Origin: a bacterium
GTDB taxonomy: Bacteria > Hinthialibacterota > Hinthialibacteria > OLB16
Reading direction: 5' to 3'
DNA: 64,000 nucleotides
NCBI GenBank assembly: GCA_022072055.1
Contig: JAJVIK010000013.1
Location: 272,878 to 336,877 of the forward strand
The notes beneath the pieces were generated by a model. That model saw only the letters and a list, made by a program, of their open reading frames with translations. It had not been told where the DNA came from and made no database searches. Positions within the stretch are counted from its first letter, which is position 1. Each line of letters begins with the position of its first letter. The position numbers and the translations under genes were made by a program. This document shows, piece after piece, positions 57,354 to 64,000 of the stretch.

Positions 57354-58763
57354 ATGCAACCCATCAAGGACGCCTTGCCCAAGCCCCCCGCGTCCGTTCA
57401 GTCCCCCTGGCCCCTAGTCTCCGCCACGCTCGCGGACGGGACCCTGATTGAAACCCTGTACCGCTCCGATCCGGCGGAGACCTCATTCTGTGTGTTCAAA
57501 GACGGTTCGTGGTCCAATGAGCCGGACATTGTGATCGGCGGGAAGAGGTATGTCCCGTATTCGCCCTCGAATAATCTCCTCAAACACGAGGTTGTGCTGT
57601 TCCCATCGGAACCGGAGGGGTACGGAACCGAGGAGGACCTGATCGCCTCGATCCGGGCCTACGTCCACCGCTACGTGGACCTCTCTCCGCTCTTCGAGCA
57701 GATCGCCGCGTACTACGTCCTCTTTTCCTGGGTGTACGACGCCTTCGGGGAACTCCCGTACCTCCGCGTCCGCGGCGACTACGGCTCTGGCAAGACCCGC
57801 TTCCTGCTCATCACTGGCTCCCTCTGCTACAAACCCATCTTCGCGAGCGGGGCCTCCACCATCTCGCCGCTTTTCCGCATCCTCGACGCCTTCAAAGGCA
57901 CGCTCATCCTGGACGAGGCGGATTTCCGGATGTCGGACGAACGGGCGGAGATCGTCAAGATCCTCAACAACGGCAACGTCAAGGGTTTCCCCGTGTTGCG
58001 CAGTGAGGTGACCCGCGACAAGGAGTTCAAACCCACCGCCTTTTCCGTGTTCGGCCCGAAGATCGTGGCCACGCGCGGCGACTACCAAGACCCCGCCCTG
58101 GAGAGCCGCTTCCTCAAGGAGGACCTGGGGACCCGACCCCTGCGCGAGGACATCCCCATCAACCTCCCGCCCGGGTACAAGGAAGAGGCGCTCCACCTTC
58201 GGAACCAACTGCTTCTGTTTCGCTTCAAGAACAGGACCAAGCGCCGGATCGTGGAGGGGCTGATCGACCGCTCGATTGAGCCGCGCCTGAACCAGATCTT
58301 CATCCCGTTGCTCTCCATCATTGAAGACGGCCAGGCGCGCGAGGACCTGCAGGACTTGGCGCGCGCCTACAATACCGAGCTGGTGACCGACCGGGGCATG
58401 GACATGGAGGCCCAGGTGCTTCAGGTCATCCGTGATCTACGGGAAGCCGGGGAGCCGCTGTCTCTCAAGGCGATCACCTCCTGGTTCGCGGACCGGCACG
58501 CGGAGGAGTACGACCGCAAGATCACGCCGAAATGGATCGGGTATGTGATTCGGAAGAAGCTGCACTTGAAGACATACAAGAGCGACGGGGTCTTTGTGAT
58601 CCAGCCGGACCAGAAACCGGTTCTTGAACGACTCTTCAGGAAGTACGGAGTTGGAGAAGACGAGGCCCCTTCCAGGGACTTCAGGGACGTTAGGGACTTT
58701 GGAGAGGGAATGGGAACGGGGGAGGGATCAAACCACGGCTCTGTTAACCACTTGGGTTATTGA
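57354..58763 (+). CDS. D5-like / helicase-type ATPase
   Basis: 469 residues. Walker A is GDYGSGKT in LRVRGDYGSGKTRFLL (about 143-150) and Walker B is LILDEADF. The lines between them (LITGSLCYKPIFASGAS) and the NGNVKGFPVLRSE strand fit hexameric helicases or DNA-handling ATPases of phages and plasmids. The C-terminus has a winged-helix-like part (SLKAITSWFADRHAEEYDRKITPKWI) and then a low-complexity tail that contains the 9-base repeats described below. Its place beside repeats suggests replication of the element. The exact family is not fixed. Confidence 0.78.
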   Translation: MQPIKDALPKPPASVQSPWPLVSATLADGTLIETLYRSDPAETSFCVFKDGSWSNEPDIVIGGKRYVPYSPSNNLLKHEVVLFPSEPEGYGTEEDLIASIRAYVHRYVDLSPLFEQIAAYYVLFSWVYDAFGELPYLRVRGDYGSGKTRFLLITGSLCYKPIFASGASTISPLFRILDAFKGTLILDEADFRMSDERAEIVKILNNGNVKGFPVLRSEVTRDKEFKPTAFSVFGPKIVATRGDYQDPALESRFLKEDLGTRPLREDIPINLPPGYKEEALHLRNQLLLFRFKNRTKRRIVEGLIDRSIEPRLNQIFIPLLSIIEDGQAREDLQDLARAYNTELVTDRGMDMEAQVLQVIRDLREAGEPLSLKAITSWFADRHAEEYDRKITPKWIGYVIRKKLHLKTYKSDGVFVIQPDQKPVLERLFRKYGVGEDEAPSRDFRDVRDFGEGMGTGEGSNHGSVNHLGY

Positions 58764-58818
58764 CGATCGGCTGGCACTCTTGGGCCGTGTGAAGTCCCTG
58801 AAGTCCACAAAGTCCCTG
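58674..58818. repeat. two opposed clusters of 9-base repeats
   Basis: AGGGACTTC, AGGGACGTT and AGGGACTTT stand head to tail at 58674-58700. In opposite orientation AAGTCCCTG, AAGTCCACA and AAGTCCCTG stand at 58792-58818. Three plus three units facing each other look like iterons or a large inverted repeat. The first cluster is inside the ATPase gene tail, the second just after it. Confidence 0.8.
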
Positions 58819-58859
58819 GAACGTGCAGCTCCGCCAGTCGGGTCGGTCTCTTACTTCCC

Positions 58860-59810
58860 TCATTCCATCCCAGTCTCCGACGCCAGTAAGAGTATGGCTG
58901 CGGCTGTGCTATGCAAGGCATATCGCGCGATATGACGCGGGAACTTCCGGCTCTGACTTCCCGCCCCGTGCGACTTGCTGAGTTTGTTTCGGATGACAGA
59001 TCCAATCATCAGACCGCTTTCGAGGAAGGGTTCGAGAGTTGTGTTTCCCAGCACCTTCTTGAGGAGGAACTGCGCCGTATCATTTTGGCTGTACTGCCAA
59101 CCCTTCTCCTCGCAGATAACCTTCAACACGCTCTCGAAAGCGCTCCCACACTTCGTAAGGCAATCGCCACAATCGCCTTTTCTGTAGTCTTCGAGTGCCT
59201 CTAAGAACTCAGTATTTGCGTTCTTGAAACGCGGATTCCGAAGAAGTGACAGTGCCGGTTCTACCAGTTCCGCGTGTACAACCTCATTGTCACGGAAAAT
59301 GACCATAGGGTACGCGATGATTCTCATTACAGTGTGCTCATTGCCACCAAATGCTGGCACGGCCTCACGCGTTTCCTCCCATACCAAATTGGTGATGTGG
59401 TACGGCAGATTGTCAGCACGCAGCAACTCATTCAGTTCTGCGACCGCGTCATTTGCCGGCAAGGACGCACGAAAGAAACATTGAACGCGGAAAATATCCT
59501 CCAGGAAATCAATGAATTTTGCCCCATCACAACCGCTGAGGTAGCGGATTGCATCCTCGGTACGTGACTCTACGCATCCCCGTGAGTCGGTCAACTGTGC
59601 GCGTCCGCACCGAAATTGAAGGAAGCTATGGATCTCGTTCCAGAATTCATCCCATAAATCCTCTGCGGCGCGATACGCTGAGCGACGCCCAAAAACCTTA
59701 CCACACCAAAGAAGGACCCGAGTCCGGGTTGTTTCGGGAACTTCGTGACGCACGTTAGGCGAAGAGGAAGCTCGCCTTGAGAACGCGTTAAAGATCTCTT
59801 TCAATCTCAT
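58860..59810 (-). CDS. HEPN-domain defence-like protein
   Basis: 316 residues. The N-terminal half has no known motif. The C-terminal 120 residues form a helical domain with the HEPN motif R-X6-H: R274 to H281 in VIRNKLSKSHG. FLEALEDYRKGDCGDCLTKC and ESVLKVICEEKGWQYSQNDTA precede it, as in several abortive-infection-type proteins of the STM4504/CBY_0614-like group (from memory). HEPN proteins usually cut RNA. It lies in a cassette bounded by inverted repeats, next to a membrane protein gene. Confidence 0.75.
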   Translation of the reverse strand: MRLKEIFNAFSRRASSSPNVRHEVPETTRTRVLLWCGKVFGRRSAYRAAEDLWDEFWNEIHSFLQFRCGRAQLTDSRGCVESRTEDAIRYLSGCDGAKFIDFLEDIFRVQCFFRASLPANDAVAELNELLRADNLPYHITNLVWEETREAVPAFGGNEHTVMRIIAYPMVIFRDNEVVHAELVEPALSLLRNPRFKNANTEFLEALEDYRKGDCGDCLTKCGSAFESVLKVICEEKGWQYSQNDTAQFLLKKVLGNTTLEPFLESGLMIGSVIRNKLSKSHGAGSQSRKFPRHIARYALHSTAAAILLLASETGME

Positions 59811-59916
59811 CTTTACCTCAATAGACTGAATTCTGCTTTCAACCGCGTATGGATCAAGCCTTGCCGCCTATGTCGAAATGACTTTGGTAGCAAATGAGAA
59901 GTTACCTGATAATGTG

Positions 59917-60450
59917 TCATTTCTGCGGTCGGAATTTCCTCGCGTCACTGAGGAACCATTCCAACATATCCCAACTGTCGAGTTTGGTGGACTCATTTCC
60001 AACCAAGCGCCGGATCTCAAGGAGCAAACGACTCAGCAAGGACATAATCTCCCGGACATTCTCTTCCCTGTATGATTGGGTCTGGTCTCCGCGTTGAAAG
60101 AAGTATTGCATGAGGTCATTAAATGATCTGACAACCTCGTCTGATCCGAATAGGGAAAGCCGGAAGCCCTGGGATCGGTATTCCAGGGAGAGGAGTTTGC
60201 GTGTCGCCATCTCGTTCTTATCCACGCCTGCATTTTTGCGGTCCGAACGCCAAGCAGCCTCGGACATGAGGAGCATCACAAAAGGCTCAAGAATCAGATT
60301 GTAGGTGCTGATCCGATCTTCTCGGAGTTCATCCTCAAGTGTGAATTGGCGTTCGATACGCGCGCGAACTCGCCACCCAAGTCCGGCCAGCGCGAGGACA
60401 AGGATCGGTGTGGTAACTGAGCCTATCGCCGTCACATAATCCACCCACAT
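59917..60450 (-). CDS. membrane protein of the HEPN cassette
   Basis: About 177 residues from the ATG at 60450 (GTG 60498 is an alternative). One membrane segment (YVTAIGSVTTPILVLALAGLGW) is followed by a charged helical cytoplasmic part (LEDELREDRISTYNLILEPF). Together with the HEPN gene downstream it could form a two-gene system: a membrane-tethered regulator and an RNase. Confidence 0.65.
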   Translation of the reverse strand: MWVDYVTAIGSVTTPILVLALAGLGWRVRARIERQFTLEDELREDRISTYNLILEPFVMLLMSEAAWRSDRKNAGVDKNEMATRKLLSLEYRSQGFRLSLFGSDEVVRSFNDLMQYFFQRGDQTQSYREENVREIMSLLSRLLLEIRRLVGNESTKLDSWDMLEWFLSDARKFRPQK

Positions 60451-60771
60451 ATGAGTAGGATAGGGTGTTGCCGCCTTCAAGCCAAGACGTCGCTTCACTG
60501 GACTTCGGGTGACGTCAGGGACTTCACACCTGTGAATGGAAGGAGTCGGCGCTGAAAGGTGGCTCCATTGAGCCGCTTCACTTCTTGGCTTCCGGGCGGT
60601 TCCATCTCGCTTTCAAAGTCACCCAAAGTCCCCAGTGGAGAATCGAAAGCAAACGGAAAACGTGCTCCCCCGGCACATTTCCCCGTCTTTCTCTCCTTTC
60701 TCCCCCCGATACAATAGAACACACTGAGCAGTTTCCCCGGCTCGCGGTCGAAAGCCATTTCTTGTTCTTTT

Positions 60772-61128
60772 GTGTCCAAACCCCTCCACAACTATCTCCG
60801 CGCGTTCCGCCGGGGAGCCGGACTGACCCAGAAAGAGGTCGCTTTTTTGTTGGGCCTCCCCACCGCGTCCCAGGTCTCCCGCCTGGAGCACGCCGTCCGC
60901 GAACCCAACCTGAAAATCCTCCTTGCGCTTGAACTCCTGTTCCGCACGCCGGGCCGCCGCCTCTTCGCGGGTGTTCAGGATGACGTCGAGCGGCGGACCC
61001 AGGGCCGCGCACGACGCCTGCTCGCCCGGATGGAACGCCGCAACGCGGATGCCCGCCAAGCGCGCAAACGCGAGACCCTGGAAGCCCTGCTTGCCGATCC
61101 GGGAGACGATCTCGGTCTGCCGACATGA
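60772..61128 (+). CDS. XRE-family helix-turn-helix regulator
   Basis: 118 residues from GTG 60772. LHNYLRAFRRGAGLTQKEVAFLLGL with ASQVSRLEHAVREPNLKIL is the Cro/XRE helix-turn-helix. The C-terminus is arginine-rich (RRTQGRARRLLARMERRN). It overlaps the first RuvC-like gene by four bases and probably regulates the right-hand gene block. Confidence 0.85.
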   Translation: MSKPLHNYLRAFRRGAGLTQKEVAFLLGLPTASQVSRLEHAVREPNLKILLALELLFRTPGRRLFAGVQDDVERRTQGRARRLLARMERRNADARQARKRETLEALLADPGDDLGLPT

Positions 61129-61616
61129 TCGCCTTCAAGTGCTCGCCCCGCGTCCTCGCGCTCGATCCCACCAGCCGAGGGCTGGGCGTCGTGGTCTTTG
61201 AAAGCCCCACGCTCCCGATTGAGTGGGGCGTCCGCGAACTGCGCGACAACAAAGACGCGCGTTGTCTCGCCTTGGTTACCGACCTCTTGGACCGCTTCCA
61301 GCCGGACGTGCTGGTCTTGGAAGACACGGCGCACCCCTCATGCCGGAGGTGTGCGCGGGTCCGAATCCTGATCGACTCAATCCGCCCCTTAGCCCTGTCG
61401 CGCAAGGTGAGTGTCGTTTCCGTGAACCGCGAACAAGTCCTCAAAGGACTTGGGGCCGACACCAAACACCAAGCCGCCACGCGGATCGCCGCGCGGCTCC
61501 CCGAACTCGCCCCGTTGCTTCCGCCGCTCCGCAAACCCTGGATGAGCGAAGACCCCAAGATGAGCCTGTTTGACGCCGCCGCCTTCGCCCTCACTTTTTA
61601 TCAATCCATTCACTGA
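61125..61616 (+). CDS. RuvC-like (RNase H-fold) protein, copy 1
   Basis: 163 residues. The acidic residues of the RNase H/RuvC fold are visible: D14 in RVLALDPTSRGLGVVVF, E in DVLVLEDTAHPSC, and a C-terminal D in SLFDAAAFAL. A cysteine pair (CRRCAR) is unusual. Holliday-junction resolvases of this fold process recombination intermediates. It is followed by a second copy after ten bases; the two are only distantly alike. Confidence 0.8.
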   Translation: MIAFKCSPRVLALDPTSRGLGVVVFESPTLPIEWGVRELRDNKDARCLALVTDLLDRFQPDVLVLEDTAHPSCRRCARVRILIDSIRPLALSRKVSVVSVNREQVLKGLGADTKHQAATRIAARLPELAPLLPPLRKPWMSEDPKMSLFDAAAFALTFYQSIH

Positions 61617-61626
61617 TCCGTTGTTC

Positions 61627-62121
61627 ATGCCCAACCCCAAACGCATTCTCGCCATTGATCCCGGCACGCGCGAGATGGGCGTGGCTGTGTTGGAAGGCAA
61701 AGACCTCCTGTACCACGGCGTGCATGTCTTTCTCCACCGGCAGTCCCCCCACGCGATCCTCAAGGAAGGGCGCACCGTGATCCTGCGCATGATCCGCGAT
61801 TTCGATCCGAACGTGCTTGTCGTGGAGAAGACCTTCTTCGCCAACAACCGGAACGCCGCGCTGGTCAACGTCCTCGCGGATGAAATCCAAGCGCTGGGCA
61901 GACGCAAAGGACTCCGGGTGCTTTCCTTCGCCCCCAGCACGGTGAAGAAGCGAATCACCGGGAATGGACACGCGAGTAAGTCGGAGGTCGCCGCCGTGCT
62001 CGTGGCCCGGTACCCGCAGCTCAAGGGGTACACCGTTGAACGTCCCAAATGGAAACAGAAGTTCCACGCCAACATGTTCGACGCGCTGGCGCTCGCGGTC
62101 GTGGCCCGCCAGGCGCGCTAG
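61627..62121 (+). CDS. RuvC-like (RNase H-fold) protein, copy 2
   Basis: 164 residues from the ATG at 61627; a TTG-started frame from 61570 is rejected. D11 in ILAIDPGTREMGVAVLEG, E in NVLVVEKTFFANNRN and the C-terminal D in HANMFDALALAVV give the RuvC catalytic set. The sequence HASKSEVAAVLVARYPQL and the basic KKRITGNGH segment fit RuvC more closely than copy 1. Two side by side may form a heterodimer or serve different DNA junctions. Confidence 0.82.
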   Translation: MPNPKRILAIDPGTREMGVAVLEGKDLLYHGVHVFLHRQSPHAILKEGRTVILRMIRDFDPNVLVVEKTFFANNRNAALVNVLADEIQALGRRKGLRVLSFAPSTVKKRITGNGHASKSEVAAVLVARYPQLKGYTVERPKWKQKFHANMFDALALAVVARQAR

Positions 62122-62199
62122 ACACCGCCTTGCCCCCTGTCTTCGCGCTCTCACCCCGGTGGGACCGCGAACCATCACACGGACAAGGAGGTCACAGTC

Positions 62200-63060
62200 A
62201 TGTCGGTTCAAGACGTTGTTCTTTCCAAACCCAGCGAGAAGGTCAAGGCGCTCAACGCGTCCGTCCAGGAAGCCGCCAAGGAACTCCTGCGAGAGATGCA
62301 GGTGGGGAAATCCGAGACCCTCCTGCGGTACCTGGAGTGCTGCGCGAAGTTCCACCAGTACTCGTTCCACAACATCCTGCTCGCGCTCAGTCAGCGGTCC
62401 AACCTCACGCGCCTCGCGGGGATGCGCCGCTGGAACGACCTGGGGCGGTACGTCAAGCGCGGCGAGAAGGGAATCGCCATCCTCGCGCCCATGCGCGTGG
62501 GGCGCCGACACGCGGATACGCCGAACGGGGACGACAGGGAGAGGCTTGAGTCGTTTCTCATCTTCAAGATCGTGCACGTGTTCGACGTGTCGCAGACTGA
62601 AGGCAAACCGCTCCCCGAGGTGATCCGCGCGCGGGGAGAGGTCTCGACCCTCTACCCGGCGTTGGAGGCGCTGGTCCGCTCGGAGGGCATCACGCTCGAT
62701 ATCGAGGACAGCGTGCCCGGATCGTTTGGAGCGCTGGGTGTGTCCCTCAAGGGCCGGATCGTGGTCCGCCGCGATCTTGCGCCCGCCGACGCCTTCCGCA
62801 CCCTGGTCCACGAGTACGCGCACGAACTCCTCCATTGGCGAGCGGATAGGGAGGACAAGGCCATCCGCGAGACCGAGGCCGACGCCACCGCGTTCATCGT
62901 ATGCCGCCGCTTCGGGATTGAGTGCGACACCGCCGACTACCTCCAGCTCCACGAGGCCACGCCGCAGCTGCTCCTCAACCGCCTGGAGATCGTGCGCCAC
63001 ACGGCGGGGCGGATCATCGAAGCGCTCGAATCGCGGGTCCAGGCCCTTCCAGCCCCGTGA
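62200..63060 (+). CDS. ArdC-like antirestriction protein (ssDNA-binding plus metallopeptidase)
   Basis: 286 residues; AAGGAGG stands before the ATG. The N-terminal ssDNA-binding domain has FHQYSFHNILLALSQ and MRRWNDLGRYVKRGEKGIAIL; the C-terminal zinc-peptidase has HEYAH (204-208) in LVHEYAHELLHW and ETEADATAFIV, which supplies the third ligand. ArdC-type proteins ride on conjugative plasmids and protect incoming DNA from host restriction. That such a protein stands next to a type I restriction locus within the same element is expected if the element also moves into other hosts. A terminator follows. Confidence 0.92.
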   Translation: MSVQDVVLSKPSEKVKALNASVQEAAKELLREMQVGKSETLLRYLECCAKFHQYSFHNILLALSQRSNLTRLAGMRRWNDLGRYVKRGEKGIAILAPMRVGRRHADTPNGDDRERLESFLIFKIVHVFDVSQTEGKPLPEVIRARGEVSTLYPALEALVRSEGITLDIEDSVPGSFGALGVSLKGRIVVRRDLAPADAFRTLVHEYAHELLHWRADREDKAIRETEADATAFIVCRRFGIECDTADYLQLHEATPQLLLNRLEIVRHTAGRIIEALESRVQALPAP

Positions 63061-63069
63061 CCCTCTACG

Positions 63070-63095
63070 GCCACCCCACCGGGTGGCTTTTTCTT
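63070..63095 (+). terminator. intrinsic terminator of the ardC-like gene
   Basis: GCCACCC, a four-base loop, GGGTGGC and TTTTTCTT, about 10 bases past the stop codon. Confidence 0.9.
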
Positions 63096-63447
63096 CCGCC
63101 CATCCCCTTGCGCTAACCACCTGATTTTCCGTCACTTAAAAATTTCTCAAAGTTTTTTCGACGCATAAGGGCGGTTTCTGACAATTAGTAGGTGAACGCG
63201 CAGCTCTGGTGTGTTCCCGCCCACGCAGGGTATGCGGCTGTCATCCGCCCGTAGCCGTGTCGGAACGTGCTTATGGTCCAGGGGTTAGAGTGATCCACCA
63301 AGAAAACTTCTGAGTTGACGAAAAAGGGATCGAGTTGTAGGAGAAAATGTGATATATTCGTACCTGAATGATTGACTCGCTTGTGCGACTCGCGCAGGCG
63401 GCTGTATCAGGCACATAGTGTTTCCTGTCGCAGAGGAGGTCGTCCCA
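63096..63447. other. intergenic region before the last gene
   Basis: No convincing gene (short minus-strand frames only). TTGACG (63312) with a 17-base spacer to TAGGAG is a weak promoter candidate; GAGGAGG (63433-63439) is the ribosome site of the following gene. Confidence 0.4.
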
Positions 63448-64000
63448 ATGACTCCGGCCCTTACCGCACTCCTCATCCCATTCTCCGCCCTTAGCATGAC
63501 CTGGATAGCTGCAACCCCTGAGGAACAAGCAGCCGTCCGGGAAGCGATGCTCACTGATTACGCACGTGCCGAAGCCGTTATCAGCCAGGGCGAGCTGGTC
63601 AGCACGCTCCCCGACAGCGGACGGGTCCTCTATGTGTGGCGGCAAAGCGGTGACTTCCTGGACCTGCTCCGGAAGGTGGAGGAGGCGTATGCCTTTGAGA
63701 CGGAGGCGGCCATCCGCGAAGGACTCTCCCAGAGGAGCAAGGTCGTGCTCGCAGCCACGGCGGAAGGGATTGTGCTCCTCGACGCCGCCATCCTGAACCG
63801 CGCGCTCGGCAATCTGGCAGGAGCCGAAGAGTGCCTGCGCAAGGCGGTTGAAGACCCGCTGTACCTCGAGAACCCGGGTGTTGGAGTTCTGCTGGGTCGA
63901 ACCTTGCTCGACGCCGGGCGGCTCGCCGACGCCACCCCCGAATACGAACTCGCCGTTCTTCTCGCCGAGCAGCTCGGCGATCCCTCCGCCGTGTTCGCCG
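63448..64000 (+). CDS. exported TPR-like protein, 3' end cut by window edge
   Basis: At least 184 residues from the ATG at 63448 (GAGGAGG eight bases upstream). An N-terminal hydrophobic signal (ALTALLIPFSALSMTWIA) leads to helical repeats (LLRKVEEAYAFETEAAIREG, GNLAGAEECLRKAVEDPLYL, LGRTLLDAGRLADATPEYEL) of the TPR type. The frame is open at the window end. Function unknown; probably a protein-protein contact scaffold in the envelope. Confidence 0.75.
   Translation, partial: MTPALTALLIPFSALSMTWIAATPEEQAAVREAMLTDYARAEAVISQGELVSTLPDSGRVLYVWRQSGDFLDLLRKVEEAYAFETEAAIREGLSQRSKVVLAATAEGIVLLDAAILNRALGNLAGAEECLRKAVEDPLYLENPGVGVLLGRTLLDAGRLADATPEYELAVLLAEQLGDPSAVFA

Larger units (their letters stand above)
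58787..60529. repeat. 15-base inverted repeats bounding a two-gene cassette
   Basis: GTGTGAAGTCCCTGA at 58787-58801 (plus) recurs exactly on the minus strand at 60515-60529. Between them lie only the two minus-strand genes described next. Related AAGTCACCC / AAGTCCCC units occur at about 60615-60632. This fits a mobile or swappable cassette, or a hairpin/iteron-rich control region on both sides. Confidence 0.7.

Noticed and set aside
61591-63135. 514-codon minus-strand frame
   Set aside because: Covers the RuvC-like and ardC-like genes, which are well supported on the plus strand.
63271-63645. Minus-strand frames overlapping the start of the last gene
   Set aside because: They overlap a plus-strand gene with a strong ribosome site and signal peptide; no motif.

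Overview
The window has two parts: an ordinary chromosomal stretch (1 to about 23.47 kb) and a large integrated accessory element (about 23.47 kb to the right edge). The chromosomal part is GC-rich. It encodes a PQQ-type beta-propeller protein with a WPQWRGP-like start, ThuA-like and pectate-lyase-like secreted proteins, a cohesin-like protein, and a secretin operon with a PilM-type ATPase. This mix resembles PVC-superphylum or neighbouring uncultured lineages (Planctomycetes, Verrucomicrobia, Omnitrophota or Hydrogenedentes-like). No 16S or ribosomal gene is present, so the assignment is only a suggestion.

Layout 1-23.5 kb. 1-1.3 kb: a propeller protein (cut by the left edge) and a 7Fe-type ferredoxin. 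1.4-12.2 kb, minus strand: a type II secretion / type IV pilus-like operon consisting of a sigma54 activator, a cohesin-like secreted protein, a PilM/PilN-like fusion, a coiled-coil membrane protein and a TPR-secretin. 12.4-14.3 kb: a DD-carboxypeptidase and an HU-like protein. 14.4-16.7 kb: an SGNH protein and an HlyD-type lipoprotein. 16.8-20.1 kb: a ThuA-like protein and a pectate-lyase/BNR fusion. 20.3-23.0 kb: an Rhs C-terminal module coupled to a WD40 gene, followed by a second Rhs fragment. 23.0 kb: an endonuclease III gene cut short exactly where a serine recombinase gene ends.

Layout 23.5-64 kb. The element carries two large serine recombinases (23.5 and 55.5 kb), two TraG/VirD4-like ATPases (25-28 and 47.4-48.6 kb), a membrane protein, a giant secreted amidase, and DNA-processing genes: SWIM protein, Fe-S RecB-like nuclease, D5-like ATPase, XRE regulator, two RuvC-like proteins and an ArdC-type antirestriction protein. 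No relaxase was recognised. Set into this backbone are several cargo blocks that look like genome defence. These are a type I restriction-modification locus whose hsdM, hsdS and hsdR are separated by NYN, HEPN (AbiJ-like), TPR, DUF3800 and BECR-like genes; a MazF-type toxin-antitoxin pair; an HD-domain gene with a large helical partner; a nucleotide-cyclase-like gene coupled to a STAND-type NTPase; and a HEPN plus membrane-protein cassette bracketed by inverted repeats.

Best candidates for an undescribed system are the cyclase-like/STAND pair (51.7-54.7 kb), the HD/891-residue pair (43.5-47.4 kb), and the restriction locus with its embedded RNase-like genes. All functions are from reading motifs by eye; no database search was run.
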